Shown here: positions 1 through 8,968 of the stretch, piece after piece
How the letters are laid out: each line of letters starts with the position of its first letter
How positions within the stretch are numbered: the first letter of the stretch is position 1
Assembly (NCBI GenBank): GCA_963771295.1
Contig: CAVYTB010000005.1
Location: 620,001 to 684,000 of the forward strand
Source of the DNA: Acidiferrum sp963771295
Lineage (GTDB): Bacteria; Acidobacteriota; Terriglobia; Acidiferrales; UBA7541
Direction: 5' to 3'
DNA: 64,000 nt
Notes under the pieces: generated by a model
What the model saw: the letters and a program-made list of their open reading frames with translations, nothing else
What the model was told of the DNA's origin: nothing
Databases searched by the model: none
Program-made: the position numbers and the translations under genes

Positions 1-5
1 CGCCG

Positions 6-464
6 TCATTCCAAATGCGACGGCCTCCAGCGGAATCTTTCCATAGATAAAACCTGAATCCACAATTCCTTGTACGCCCGTGCAAATTCTTTCATCCCCA
101 ATCCCCGGTACTGCTCCACGTGCACCATCTCGTGAAACAGCAAATCAATCGGCACTCCCGGATCGACGATCAAAACACACTCGCCCAATGTGATCCCAGC
201 GGCCGCCGAAAAATTGAAATGCACCCGCCTACCGATGAATTCCAGTTGCTTAAGAAGGACCCCTAAAAACGGCGGGCTCGGCACTCGCTCCACTCTCGCC
301 ACGCGCGCCTGCGCTACAGTCTCCTCCGCAAAATGCGCGCTCAGCGCCATGCGCTCGCGTTCCGTTAACGGCCGCGCGCTGGGCAGATGTTCCGCGCGTT
401 GCGACTCAATCCAGCCCTGCACTTTGCCTGCGACCGCCGGGACCAGGCTTTGCAGCAAACCCAC
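6..464 (-). CDS. Hypothetical protein with HExxH metallopeptidase-like motif
   Basis: A 152-residue protein of unknown function. It carries HEMVH at residues 111-115 followed by a nearby Q-Y pair, the arrangement of a zinc-binding HExxH helix as in DUF4157-like and SprT-like domains. No third zinc ligand is evident and there is no signal peptide, so a cytoplasmic zinc protein or degenerate peptidase is possible. Its start lies 2 nt after the gatB stop, so it is probably co-transcribed as the last gene of that unit. The stop codon is at the window edge but the frame appears complete. Enzyme activity is inferred only from the motif. Confidence 0.6.
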   Translation of the reverse strand: MGLLQSLVPAVAGKVQGWIESQRAEHLPSARPLTERERMALSAHFAEETVAQARVARVERVPSPPFLGVLLKQLEFIGRRVHFNFSAAAGITLGECVLIVDPGVPIDLLFHEMVHVEQYRGLGMKEFARAYKELWIQVLSMERFRWRPSHLE

Positions 465-466
465 GC

Positions 467-1951
467 TTACTCGGCCAATACTTTGCGAACAATTTCGTTC
501 ACGGCTTGCGGATTGGCCTGGCCCTTCGTCGCTCGCATTACCTGTCCAACGAAAAACTTGAACACGCCTTCGTTGCCCGACTTGAATTTCGCCACGTTGT
601 CCGGATTCTTCGCCACCACCTCGCGCGCGGCTTGCTCGATGGCGGCGTCGCTTACTTGCGCTCCCAGGCCTTCCGCCGCCACAATGTCCATCGCCGTCCG
701 CCCCGATTCGAACATCGTCGCGAACACTTTCTTTCCCACCGCCCCAGTAATTTTCCCCGATTCAACCAGCGACACAAGCTCCGACAGCGCCGCCGGGCTC
801 ACTGGGCTCGCGCTGATCTCTTTGCCCGAATCGTTCAGCCGCCGCAGCAATTCCGTTTGCATCCAATTCGCTGCGCCCTTTCCCGGCGCTCCCGCTTTCA
901 CGACCGCCTCGAAATAGTCGGCCAGCGCTTGCGAGTCCGTCAGCACTTCCGCGTCATAAGCCGTGATGCCATATGCCGAAACGAATCGCCCCCGCTTAGC
1001 CGTGGGAAGTTCCGGCAGCGCTTGTCGAACTTCTTCGCGCCACGCCGAACTCACGTGTACCGGCAGAAGATCCGGCTCCGGAAAATACCGGTAGTCGTGC
1101 GCTTTTTCCTTCGAGCGCATCGGCTCGGTCCGCCCCGAAGACTGGTTCCACAACCGCGTCTCCTGCGAAATTCGCCCGCCCGATTCCAGCACGCCGATGT
1201 GCCGTTCGATCTCGTATTCCAGCGCCTTTGCCAGATACCGGAACGAGTTCAGGTTCTTCACCTCCACTTTCGTCCCGAACTCCTTCGCACCTCGCAAACG
1301 CACGCTCACGTTGGCATCGCAGCGCAACGACCCCTCTTCCATGTTGCAATCGCTCACACCCGTATACAGCAGAATCTGGCGCAGGGTTGTCAGGTACGCG
1401 TAAGCCTCATCCGGCGAACGCATGTCCGGTTCAGAAACAATTTCGCTAAGCGGCGTCCCACATCGGTTGAAGTCCACATATGTCTTCTCATCCGAGTGTG
1501 CGAATCCGTCGTGCAGCGATTTCCCAGCGTCCTCTTCCAGGTGCAATCTCGTGATCCCGATCCGCTTGGTCTCGCCTTTGTGCTCGGTCTCAATCCAGCC
1601 GCCCGTCGCCAACGGCAATTCGTACTGCGAAATCTGATAGCCCTTCGGCAAATCCGGATAAAAGTAATTCTTGCGGGCGAATCGCGAGTGCTCGTGAACC
1701 GTGCAGTTCAATGCCAGCGCCGCTCGCATTCCCATCTCTACTGCGCGTTTGTTCAAAACCGGCAGCGTCCCCGGCAGTCCCAGGCAAACCGGGCAAACAT
1801 TCGAATTGGGCGCATCGCCGAAGCGTGTGGAACAACCGCAGAAAATCTTCGTGCGCGTCAGTAGCTGTGCGTGTACCTCGAGGCCGATCACAACTTCGTA
1901 TTTCGCCAGCATTTCCGGCGACATTGCAGATTCGGTAGCGAATTTGGTCAT
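467..1951 (-). CDS. gatB: Aspartyl/glutamyl-tRNA amidotransferase subunit B
   Basis: GatB of the GatCAB complex, which converts Glu-tRNA(Gln) and Asp-tRNA(Asn) into Gln-tRNA(Gln) and Asn-tRNA(Asn). GatB binds the mischarged tRNA and carries the kinase step. The 494-residue length matches the family. Seen in sequence: the N-terminal GLEVHAQL motif, paired zinc-type cysteines C38/C40 and C53/C56, the central DYRYFPEPDL block, and a C-terminal YqeY-like helical tail. gatA and gatC are not adjacent. A second Met at residue 10 could be the true start. The downstream metallopeptidase-like gene follows after 2 nt. Confidence 0.97.
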   Translation of the reverse strand: MTKFATESAMSPEMLAKYEVVIGLEVHAQLLTRTKIFCGCSTRFGDAPNSNVCPVCLGLPGTLPVLNKRAVEMGMRAALALNCTVHEHSRFARKNYFYPDLPKGYQISQYELPLATGGWIETEHKGETKRIGITRLHLEEDAGKSLHDGFAHSDEKTYVDFNRCGTPLSEIVSEPDMRSPDEAYAYLTTLRQILLYTGVSDCNMEEGSLRCDANVSVRLRGAKEFGTKVEVKNLNSFRYLAKALEYEIERHIGVLESGGRISQETRLWNQSSGRTEPMRSKEKAHDYRYFPEPDLLPVHVSSAWREEVRQALPELPTAKRGRFVSAYGITAYDAEVLTDSQALADYFEAVVKAGAPGKGAANWMQTELLRRLNDSGKEISASPVSPAALSELVSLVESGKITGAVGKKVFATMFESGRTAMDIVAAEGLGAQVSDAAIEQAAREVVAKNPDNVAKFKSGNEGVFKFFVGQVMRATKGQANPQAVNEIVRKVLAE

Positions 1952-1997
1952 AGTGGAATAGAAAGTATAGCAGAGGGCCAGCGTAACTGGACCGCCA

Positions 1998-2585
1998 TCA
2001 GCCAGCTATGCCGGCCACCCGCGAGTCCTTCGCACGTACCGCTGGGCTCAGCCGTTCGACAACCGCAAATCCCCCAAACAGAATCAATGCATACAACGAA
2101 TCGCTCGCCAGCGTGTTCCAGAAAAACGGAATTCCCGCCGCATAGCAACTCAGCAACCCTGCTGGAGTCCTTGCATAGACGTCAAAAAACGCCCACATCG
2201 CAAAATTCGTCACCAGGAAAAACTGTATTGCGCCAACCAGCGTAGCCGCGGAAATGCCCGGCACCGACTGGCGATTACGAAATAACCGCCCAACCAACAC
2301 GCTGAGGCAAAAGCTCAGATAGACAACCGGAATCACGCCGTAAAATCCGCTGAACCGGTCAAACCCGACGATCACATCTCCGACAAACAGCGCGGAAAGC
2401 GGAAACAGAAACGCCGCCCATGGACTACGCAGTTTTGCCCCTCCAAACAGCGCCATCGCTCCCACCGGCGTAAAATTCCACGGATGTGGCAGGATACGTA
2501 CACACGCCGCAAACAAAATGAAACAAGCAATCGCGAAGATGCGCAGATATCGAGCATCTGAATCCTGGCCTAAACGCTCGGACAT
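1998..2585 (-). CDS. DUF6580-like membrane protein, putative B12-linked transport protein
   Basis: A hydrophobic protein of about 195 residues with roughly five membrane segments and an FTPVGAMALFGGA motif after the first segment, resembling the DUF6580 putative transport family. The chosen ATG at 2585 (MSERLGQ) overlaps the 3' end of the DUF71 gene by 16 nt; an upstream start at 2621 would lengthen the overlap. It is the third gene behind the cobalamin riboswitch at 5590-5790, after btuB and the DUF71 gene. A role in uptake of cobalamin, a precursor or a lower-ligand base is inferred from that context only. Confidence 0.72.
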   Translation of the reverse strand: MSERLGQDSDARYLRIFAIACFILFAACVRILPHPWNFTPVGAMALFGGAKLRSPWAAFLFPLSALFVGDVIVGFDRFSGFYGVIPVVYLSFCLSVLVGRLFRNRQSVPGISAATLVGAIQFFLVTNFAMWAFFDVYARTPAGLLSCYAAGIPFFWNTLASDSLYALILFGGFAVVERLSPAVRAKDSRVAGIAG

Positions 2586-3265
2586 TGTTCCTCTCCTCGA
2601 GAATCTGGTAACAAATCGCAAAACACAAAAGAATCGCGCTCGACAACCTGCCCCGTCACCACCGGCACGGGCCGGCGGAAAATTGGCCCATCGAAAACAA
2701 ACGTGTGGAATTCACCGTTCTCTCCGCAGGGGTCGACTTCAATCGGCAAGTCCCGAAAAAAGTCAGCATTCAATTCCCTGCCGGCGAACGATTTGTCGAG
2801 TTTCCTCGGATCGATACAAGCGGTCCTGGCGCGAAACCCGTCAGCCATAAAGCGCCCAGCTAGTTCGCGAGTATCCACGTCCCACAGCGGAAAAATGGCG
2901 GACATCCCCGCGCGTGCCAGTTTTTCTTCCCGATAAACGCGCAAATCGCGCAGGAAAATGTCTCCGAAACCAACGTGCAAAATTCCACGATCCCGGTAGC
3001 GCAGCATCGCTTCCGCCATTCGGGATTCGTAGATAGTGTTGGGGCATTGCGGCGGAATGCGCACTTCCTCCAGCGGCAGGCCGATCGAAGCTGCCTGCTG
3101 CTCCAGAAGTTCGCACCGCACTCCGTGCATGCTGATGCGTTCGTAACCCTCCGTGACGGTCGTCAGCAAGCAGGTCACTTCAAATGCAGGGTCCCGCAAG
3201 AGGCAGTGCAGCGCCATGGCACTGTCTTTTCCTCCGCTCCACGCGAATATAACGGGCAACGCCAT
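2570..3265 (-). CDS. DUF71/COG2102 PP-loop ATPase, probable B12-salvage subfamily
   Basis: A 231-residue adenine-nucleotide alpha hydrolase. The PP-loop SGGKDS is at residues 10-15, so it should adenylate a carboxylate before amide formation. Archaeal and eukaryotic relatives are diphthine-ammonia ligases (Dph6), but bacteria lack diphthamide. Published comparative genomics of DUF71 defined a bacterial branch predicted to act in B12 salvage. The position here, 2 nt downstream of btuB and under the cobalamin riboswitch, fits that branch. The likely reaction, amidation of a corrinoid side chain, is an inference. The last codons overlap the DUF6580 gene, consistent with translational coupling. 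Confidence 0.85.
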   Translation of the reverse strand: MALPVIFAWSGGKDSAMALHCLLRDPAFEVTCLLTTVTEGYERISMHGVRCELLEQQAASIGLPLEEVRIPPQCPNTIYESRMAEAMLRYRDRGILHVGFGDIFLRDLRVYREEKLARAGMSAIFPLWDVDTRELAGRFMADGFRARTACIDPRKLDKSFAGRELNADFFRDLPIEVDPCGENGEFHTFVFDGPIFRRPVPVVTGQVVERDSFVFCDLLPDSRGEEQCPSV

Positions 3266-3267
3266 GT

Positions 3268-5517
3268 CTAGTTCCGGCCTGAGAATTGGTAGCGCAACCC
3301 AATGCGCGCGTCGCGCCCTAGAGCAGGATAGCCAAGCACGTCCTGGTATTGTTTGTCGAACAGGTTGGTCGCACGGGCATAAATGGAAAGCCCGCGATAA
3401 AACGTATAGCTCGTCGAGAAATCGAACCGAGCGTAACCCGGGTTGCGCGTGAAACCGAGAAATAGAAAATCGCTATCCGTGCGTACTCCTACAAAATAGC
3501 CGGCGAATACCGCATTGAATTTGCGATAGGCCGCCGTTACCGTAAACGATCCCGAATTCAACGGTCGCCGGATCAGCCGGTTGCCCGCAATCAGCGCCGG
3601 GTCCGAAGCATTCGGCGATTTCAGCACCCGCGTGTCGTCGTAGGTGTAATTCCCGGCAACGAACAACCACTTTGTCGCCCGCAGTTCGCCCGAAACGTTC
3701 GCGCCCCGTGAAAACGCCAAGTCCGTATTGAAATAGCTGCCAAAAAAAGGACAGCCGGGCGGCCCCACTGCTTCGCCGAAACTCACGATGTCGTAAAAAC
3801 GGTAATAGAAATAGTTCGCGGAAAGCTTCACGCGGTCTCCACTTAATTTCTGATCCAGCCCCGCGCTCCAATTCTTGCTCGCTTCCGGCTTCAGGTTTGG
3901 ATTTCCGGGATCACACACATCGCTGCCATACGTCTGGTCAAATCGCGGCTCCTTGATTCCTTGCCCGTAAAACATGCGCAGTTGCGTGTCGCCCCAGAAT
4001 CCCTTCCCGTAACGCAGAAACGCCGTTCCCCCAACGCGCGGCACCACTCGCGTTCCGTAGTAGCCATTGTCTTCGGCGCGCGCTCCGAAATCGAAAGCCA
4101 GTCGCGACATCGGCAAGTATCGGAAGTCCAGATAGCCCGCCTGATTGTTCCGTCGCACGTGTGGCTGCGGCAGGTAATAAATAGATCCGTTTTCCACCGT
4201 GTATTGATAACCGGCCGTCGCCGCAAACTTCTGAATGCTGTAAGTCGTCTGCGCCGTCACGCTCGCGACGTTGTACGAATACAGCGAGTCGTACACGTAG
4301 TCGCAAAACTCCGCAGTCGCTACCGCACTCGCATTTGTTTGCGGGCAGAACGCGAATGGATCCGTGGCGTAAAAGCTTTGCGTGGGATTAAAACTGTGTT
4401 GCCGCGTGTACGCCTCCGCTCCCATCAACTCATTTTGCCAGTGCGAACCAGTCGCGAAATCCCATCGCGCGTTGGCGCTGAACAATTCCTGGTTATACCG
4501 CTGGTACAAACTCGGCGGAGTATACGCAATTTGCCCCGGAATGCCCGCATCGCCCGAATTGTTGCGCACCGTCAACCGCAGTTGATTCGTGTCGCTGATC
4601 GCATAGCCGAAATTCCCCGACAATGTGCGATCGATGAAATCGCTGTTCGGATATTCACCTTCCGTCTGAAAATACGAAGCCGCTCCCGCATAATCGAAAT
4701 GTCCGGCCATTCCCGAAATCTGGCCGCCGCCGCGATATGTGGAAAAGCTTCCGCCTTCCGAAAAAATGCTGAACGCAGGAACCACTGTGCTGCCGCGGTG
4801 AGAAATAAGTTGTACGACTCCGGAAACGGCATCGGTTCCGTAAATCGCGCTCTCCGCTCCACGCACCACTTCCACTTTGTCCACATTGTCGGTGGTCAAT
4901 ATCGAGAAATCCACCGCGCCTCCCGGCGGATTGATCGACGTCCCGTCCACCAGAACCTTCGTGAAGTTGGAATTCCCGCCATCCAGAAAAATCGATGCTG
5001 TTCCATTCGAGCCGGTTCGGCCAAACGCCACGCCCGGCGTATAGATCAGCAAATCCGGAACGAACACCGATTGCCGCCGCTCGATCTCCTCCCGTCCAAC
5101 GATGCTGCTCGGAGCCGACGATTGTTGCGCGCCAATCGGCTCCGCTTGCGCCGTCACCAGCACTTGGTCCGACAGCGTTTGCAGCTCCATCCGAAAATTC
5201 AGTGTCCGCTTCGTTCCCGGTGCCAATTCCACCGTCGCATCGCGCGGCGCAAAAATCTCGCGAGAAAAATGCACGTGGTAGCGTCCCGCCGGCACGGACA
5301 AATCGTATGCACCGTCGGTTGAAGAAGTCGCCGACCACACCGGCGCATCTGCCGCATTGTCCAGTTGCGCGGTTACGCGAACGCCTCCCACACCTGCGTC
5401 ACTGGGATCCGTTAAATGTCCACTGATATGAGCATCGGCTGGCTGGGATTGCGGGAAAACACTTGCGGTACTGACAAACAGAAAATACAGGCAGACAACA
5501 AGCCGAAAAGTTTTCAT
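3268..5517 (-). CDS. btuB: TonB-dependent outer-membrane receptor, BtuB-like
   Basis: A 749-residue outer-membrane receptor predicted to import cobalamin. It has a signal peptide (cleavage after about residue 22), an N-terminal carboxypeptidase-regulatory-like beta domain (about 28-115), a plug domain (about 125-240, with FLDGGNSNF and VLVDGTSINPPGG), and a C-terminal 22-strand barrel ending in aromatic YQFSGRN. The substrate is inferred from the cobalamin riboswitch directly upstream and from btuFCD further upstream. SD GGAGGA sits just before the ATG at 5517. The extra N-terminal domain is usual in Bacteroidetes/Acidobacteria receptors and absent from E. coli BtuB. Confidence 0.9.
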   Translation of the reverse strand: MKTFRLVVCLYFLFVSTASVFPQSQPADAHISGHLTDPSDAGVGGVRVTAQLDNAADAPVWSATSSTDGAYDLSVPAGRYHVHFSREIFAPRDATVELAPGTKRTLNFRMELQTLSDQVLVTAQAEPIGAQQSSAPSSIVGREEIERRQSVFVPDLLIYTPGVAFGRTGSNGTASIFLDGGNSNFTKVLVDGTSINPPGGAVDFSILTTDNVDKVEVVRGAESAIYGTDAVSGVVQLISHRGSTVVPAFSIFSEGGSFSTYRGGGQISGMAGHFDYAGAASYFQTEGEYPNSDFIDRTLSGNFGYAISDTNQLRLTVRNNSGDAGIPGQIAYTPPSLYQRYNQELFSANARWDFATGSHWQNELMGAEAYTRQHSFNPTQSFYATDPFAFCPQTNASAVATAEFCDYVYDSLYSYNVASVTAQTTYSIQKFAATAGYQYTVENGSIYYLPQPHVRRNNQAGYLDFRYLPMSRLAFDFGARAEDNGYYGTRVVPRVGGTAFLRYGKGFWGDTQLRMFYGQGIKEPRFDQTYGSDVCDPGNPNLKPEASKNWSAGLDQKLSGDRVKLSANYFYYRFYDIVSFGEAVGPPGCPFFGSYFNTDLAFSRGANVSGELRATKWLFVAGNYTYDDTRVLKSPNASDPALIAGNRLIRRPLNSGSFTVTAAYRKFNAVFAGYFVGVRTDSDFLFLGFTRNPGYARFDFSTSYTFYRGLSIYARATNLFDKQYQDVLGYPALGRDARIGLRYQFSGRN

Positions 5518-5589
5518 GATTCCTCCGCTCCCTCACGCGCGGGAGCTCAAAGGTTGGCCAGCGCACAATCAAAAACCAAATCACGCTGG

Positions 5590-5790
5590 CTGCCGACCTC
5601 GCCGGTCTCCTGGCTTGGCAGAATCGAACTTGCCGCATCCGCTCAATCCATCGCTGAGCAAATACGCTCAAGTCCTCTCGCGGCCTTCCCGTGGCTAATC
5701 GCTCCACAGTGGCCGGCGAGCGTTGCATCTGCCTTACAGTCGCGCGGCGGCGACGGTATTTCACCGTCTTCCCGTGCACGAGGTCTGCAG
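5590..5790 (-). promoter_or_regulatory. Cobalamin riboswitch upstream of btuB
   Basis: Reading the minus strand, the P1 arms CTGCAGACCTCG (5779-5790) and CGAGGTCGGCAG (5590-5601) pair. Between them lie the core GGGAAGACGGTGAAATACC, a CGCGACTGTAA segment, and the B12 box AAGCCAGGAGACCGGC at 5601-5616, all hallmarks of the RF00174 family. There is no U-run terminator before btuB. A GCTCCC/GGGAGC hairpin ends next to the SD, which suggests control of translation initiation. Confidence 0.93.
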
Positions 5791-5882
5791 TAAGTAAAAG
5801 GGGCAAAGCCCACTGTTGATTGTCAGAGTCGGCTGCATGCAAGCGGCAGCCGGGTTGGGGTTAACGTAAATTCCCGCTACTT

Positions 5883-6746
5883 CTACGTCTTCGAAAAAAG
5901 CGTTACGCGCGGCCGGCCTGACGGCGTCATCTCCACGCTCAGCGGCGCTTGAAACACTTGCTCCAGCAATTCGCGTTGATACACCGTCGCCGGCGGTCCC
6001 ACTCGCAGACATTTTCCTTTCTGCAGCAGCACCACCTGGTCGGCATATTCTCCGACCAGATTCAATTCGTGCGTCACCACCACCACGGTGTAGCGGTTCT
6101 CCGCCGCCAGCCGTTTCAGCGAAGCCAGCAAATCCACTTGCGCGCCAATATCCAGGTGCAGCGTGGGCTCGTCCAGCAGCAGCAGCAACGGCTGTTGCGC
6201 CAGCGCCCGCGCCAGAATAATTCGCTGCTTCTCGCCGCCGGATATTTTGTCCATCCAACGATCGCTCAGGTGCGTCGCTCCGGTTTGCGCCAGCGCGTTT
6301 TCGGCAATCAACACGTCGTCCGAATTTTCAAAACGCAATCCGCGCCCATACGGGTGCCGCCCCTGCAGCACAAATTCCCACGCCCGCGAAGGGAATAACA
6401 GCCTGCTCTCCTGCTGCACCAGAGCGATTCGCTGCGCCCTCGTTTTTGCCGGCAGCGTGTGCGTCTCGAATCCGTTCAGAAATATCCTGCCGGACATTGG
6501 CTGAAGCTCGCCCGAAATCAGTTTCAACAATGTGGATTTGCCGCTGGCGTTCGGCCCCAAAATCGCCACGATTTCCGCTGGCTTTGCTTGGAAGCTCAGC
6601 GCTTCCAGCGTAAATAGCGGCGCCTGTGAAGGATTCGGCGAATACGCGTAGCTGACTTGCTCCACGCTTAACCGCACTTCCGATCCCGCACGTGGCTGAT
6701 CCGCGCCCGCTGGCGAAGGTGCAGGAGACCGCAGCGGGCTACTCAT
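5883..6746 (-). CDS. btuD: Cobalamin ABC transporter ATP-binding protein
   Basis: The 287-residue ATPase of the B12 importer. Seen: Walker A GPNASGKST (64-72), the signature SGGEKQR, Walker B LLLLDEP and the switch His in VVTHEL. The first 20-25 residues form a Pro/Ala-rich extension outside the usual fold. The ATG overlaps the btuC stop as ATGA and is preceded by AGGAGG, so translation is coupled. By sequence alone it could serve iron-siderophore import, since the family is shared. The riboswitch upstream of btuF and the neighbouring btuB point to cobalamin. Confidence 0.92.
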   Translation of the reverse strand: MSSPLRSPAPSPAGADQPRAGSEVRLSVEQVSYAYSPNPSQAPLFTLEALSFQAKPAEIVAILGPNASGKSTLLKLISGELQPMSGRIFLNGFETHTLPAKTRAQRIALVQQESRLLFPSRAWEFVLQGRHPYGRGLRFENSDDVLIAENALAQTGATHLSDRWMDKISGGEKQRIILARALAQQPLLLLLDEPTLHLDIGAQVDLLASLKRLAAENRYTVVVVTHELNLVGEYADQVVLLQKGKCLRVGPPATVYQRELLEQVFQAPLSVEMTPSGRPRVTLFSKT

Positions 6747-7783
6747 GCAATCCTCCTGCGCAGCAAATAAATAAACAGCGGCGCGCCCGCCATCGCCGTC
6801 ATCGCTCCAACCGGCAGGTCCGAAGGCGCAACTACCGTCCGCGCCAGCGTGTCTGCAATCACCAGCGCGATTGCTCCGCCGAGTGCCGATGCTGGTATCA
6901 GCATGCGATGGTCCGAGCCAAAAATCAGCCGCATCACGTGTGGCACCAGCAACCCCACGTAACCAATCGCTCCGCTCACCGAAACAGCTAAGCCCGTCAG
7001 TATCGACGCCGCGATATAAACCACAATTCGCACGCGTCGCACTTCCACTCCGAGGTGCATGGCCTCTTTTTCACCGGCCAACAACAGATTCAGATCTGAC
7101 GACGTGGTGTAAATCGCGCCAGCCGCCAACAGAAATCCAATGCCCAGCAGGTACAGCAATGTTTTCGGCTGCGGCGTCGATAAATCGCCCATCAACCAGA
7201 ACGCCGTGCCGCGCAGGTTGCTTCCAGACAGTGTCGTCATCAAAAACATGATTACCGCCGACAAAAACGACGCTGAAATGATTCCACCCAAAAGCAACGT
7301 ACTACTTTCAATCTGCCCGTCGCGCATTCCCAGCAGATACACCGCGGCGATGGTAACCGCCGCCCCGATGAACGCACCGAACGGTGTGATCAATCCCGCC
7401 AGCTCCGGCGAAATCGCCATGTGGCTTTCGACGATCAATGCAATGATGGCCCCCAGCGCTGCTCCCGATGAAATCCCCAGCACATATGGATCCGCGAGCG
7501 GGTTCCGCAACAGCGCCTGAAAACTCGCTCCGGCAACCGACAGCGAAGCTCCCACCACGATTCCCAACAGAATGCGCGGCAGCCGGATATCCAGCACGAT
7601 CATTCCGTAGTCCGTCGAAATCGCGGAAGCTCGCCCCAGCAGCACCTGAATCAAGTCGCGGCCCAATCCGTACAACGACACTTGCACCGCGCCCATCTTC
7701 AGCGACACAACTACCACTCCAAATAAAATCAACACTAAAAGCCCACAACGCAGCAGCAATCGTTCCAGCGTCAACGGGCGCAT
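6743..7783 (-). CDS. btuC: Cobalamin ABC transporter permease (FecCD family)
   Basis: A 346-residue permease of the FecCD/BtuC family with about ten membrane helices. It has the conserved RLPRILLG segment near the N-terminus and GxxxGxPxFxYLL-type sequence near the C-terminus (MAGAPLFIYLL). It forms the inner-membrane channel with BtuD. The ATG at 7783 is preferred because a GGAG element lies 6-7 nt upstream; a TTG at 7801 has no such site. The start overlaps the btuF stop by 13 nt, so the genes are coupled in the order btuF-btuC-btuD. Confidence 0.93.
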   Translation of the reverse strand: MRPLTLERLLLRCGLLVLILFGVVVVSLKMGAVQVSLYGLGRDLIQVLLGRASAISTDYGMIVLDIRLPRILLGIVVGASLSVAGASFQALLRNPLADPYVLGISSGAALGAIIALIVESHMAISPELAGLITPFGAFIGAAVTIAAVYLLGMRDGQIESSTLLLGGIISASFLSAVIMFLMTTLSGSNLRGTAFWLMGDLSTPQPKTLLYLLGIGFLLAAGAIYTTSSDLNLLLAGEKEAMHLGVEVRRVRIVVYIAASILTGLAVSVSGAIGYVGLLVPHVMRLIFGSDHRMLIPASALGGAIALVIADTLARTVVAPSDLPVGAMTAMAGAPLFIYLLRRRIA

Positions 7784-8856
7784 GCAGACTCCGTGATGCA
7801 ACCGCCGCCATAAAATTCCGGTGCGACGAATACCGCATGCGGATGATGTGCTGGGCTTGTACTGTTCGTGGGCACGATTTCCTTTTCTGGGCTCGGCGCA
7901 TCCTGAAATGAGGCAGGATGCAACTGGTGCGCAAGGTCCTCAATCGCGGAGACGATGCGCGGCGCCGGCCGATTCACCGCGTCGCTGATCACCGCATAAT
8001 GCTGGTTCCGCACCGCATTCAGCAGTTGCCAGCCTGGCCGGTTCACCAACTCTTCAAACGCCCGCGTTCCTGCACCCGTGTGCTCCGCCGCGAACACCAG
8101 ATAATCCGGCTGCTGGTGCACCACTTCTTCCAGGCTCATCTGTGGCCAATCCTGTGTCGAGTCCACAATCGATATCGCTCCCGCCTTGCGCAGCGCATCC
8201 GCGATGAACGTGTTCTTCCCCGCCGAGATCAACGGCTCGGTCCACACCACGAACAAAACATGTGTCGCCGGCACGGACCTCAGCTTCTCTTGCAGTGCCG
8301 CCAGCCTGCGGTTCAAATCGTCGCCCACTGTTTTGCCGGCCTGCGTCGCTCCCAGAATATCGGCCAACTTTTCTGTCGATGAAATAATTCCGTCGATCGT
8401 GTGCGCCGCGTCCGTCGAATAACTCGGAATCCCCAGCGTATCCAGCGCGCGCACAGTATCCAGTCGGTTCAAATCTTTCGTTACCAGCACCAGGTCCGGT
8501 CGTAGCGCCGCGATCTGTTCCAGGTTCGGATTGATCGCTCCGCCAACTTTCGGCTTTTTCTGCGCTTCTGGCGGATAGTCACAATAATCCGTGTCCCCCA
8601 CCAGTCGATCTTGCAGTCCTAATGCGTACACTGTCTCCGTCAGATTCGGCGCCAGCGAAACGATGCGCGTTGGCACCAGCGGAACGCGCACGGTGCGGCC
8701 AACTTCATCCACAACCTCATGCGTTTTTGGCTGCGCACCTGTCGACTTTACGGCGTTCGCATTTGCCTGCGCGGCGACCTTCGTCGCGCAAAAAAACAGC
8801 AGCGTCAGTACCGGCAGAATACCTCGCAGGCCGCTTTTGCTTGCAAATCGTGGCAC
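7771..8856 (-). CDS. btuF: Cobalamin-binding periplasmic protein
   Basis: The substrate-binding protein of the B12 importer, about 361 residues. A signal peptide (hydrophobic stretch ILPVLTLLFF) is followed by the two-lobed helical-backbone fold of class III binding proteins, with RIVSLAPNLTETVYALG at the start of the mature domain. The GTG at 8856 is chosen because AGGGGAGA precedes it at the right distance; the longer frame begins with TTG inside the terminator U-tract. The last 40 residues are Pro/His-rich and extend past the usual end of the fold. It is the first gene behind the riboswitch at 8969-9061. Confidence 0.9.
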   Translation of the reverse strand: MPRFASKSGLRGILPVLTLLFFCATKVAAQANANAVKSTGAQPKTHEVVDEVGRTVRVPLVPTRIVSLAPNLTETVYALGLQDRLVGDTDYCDYPPEAQKKPKVGGAINPNLEQIAALRPDLVLVTKDLNRLDTVRALDTLGIPSYSTDAAHTIDGIISSTEKLADILGATQAGKTVGDDLNRRLAALQEKLRSVPATHVLFVVWTEPLISAGKNTFIADALRKAGAISIVDSTQDWPQMSLEEVVHQQPDYLVFAAEHTGAGTRAFEELVNRPGWQLLNAVRNQHYAVISDAVNRPAPRIVSAIEDLAHQLHPASFQDAPSPEKEIVPTNSTSPAHHPHAVFVAPEFYGGGCITESACAR

Positions 8857-8896
8857 GAATCTCCCCTGACGAGAGCTGTGCGAGATCGTTCCCAAC

Positions 8897-8924
8897 AAAA
8901 AAAGCCCCTCGAGAATTCAGGGGC
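8897..8924 (-). terminator. Intrinsic terminator of the btuF riboswitch
   Basis: On the minus strand GCCCCT and AGGGGC form a stem (8919-8924 with 8904-8909) around a 9-nt loop, followed by seven U (8897-8903). It lies between the cobalamin aptamer and the btuF start, so it is the probable expression platform: B12 binding would favour termination. Confidence 0.85.
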
Positions 8925-8968
8925 CATTCCGGATGCTTCCTCTCTCGCGAAGGGCGCGCAACCGATGC

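Noticed and set aside
506..1864. A 452-residue plus-strand reading frame opposite gatB
   Set aside because: It is the mirror of a well-conserved gene; its Arg/His/Leu-rich composition is that of an antisense shadow.
3961..5322. A 453-residue plus-strand frame opposite the btuB-like gene
   Set aside because: Composition typical of antisense to a C-rich strand, no SD and no domain; the minus-strand receptor is certain.
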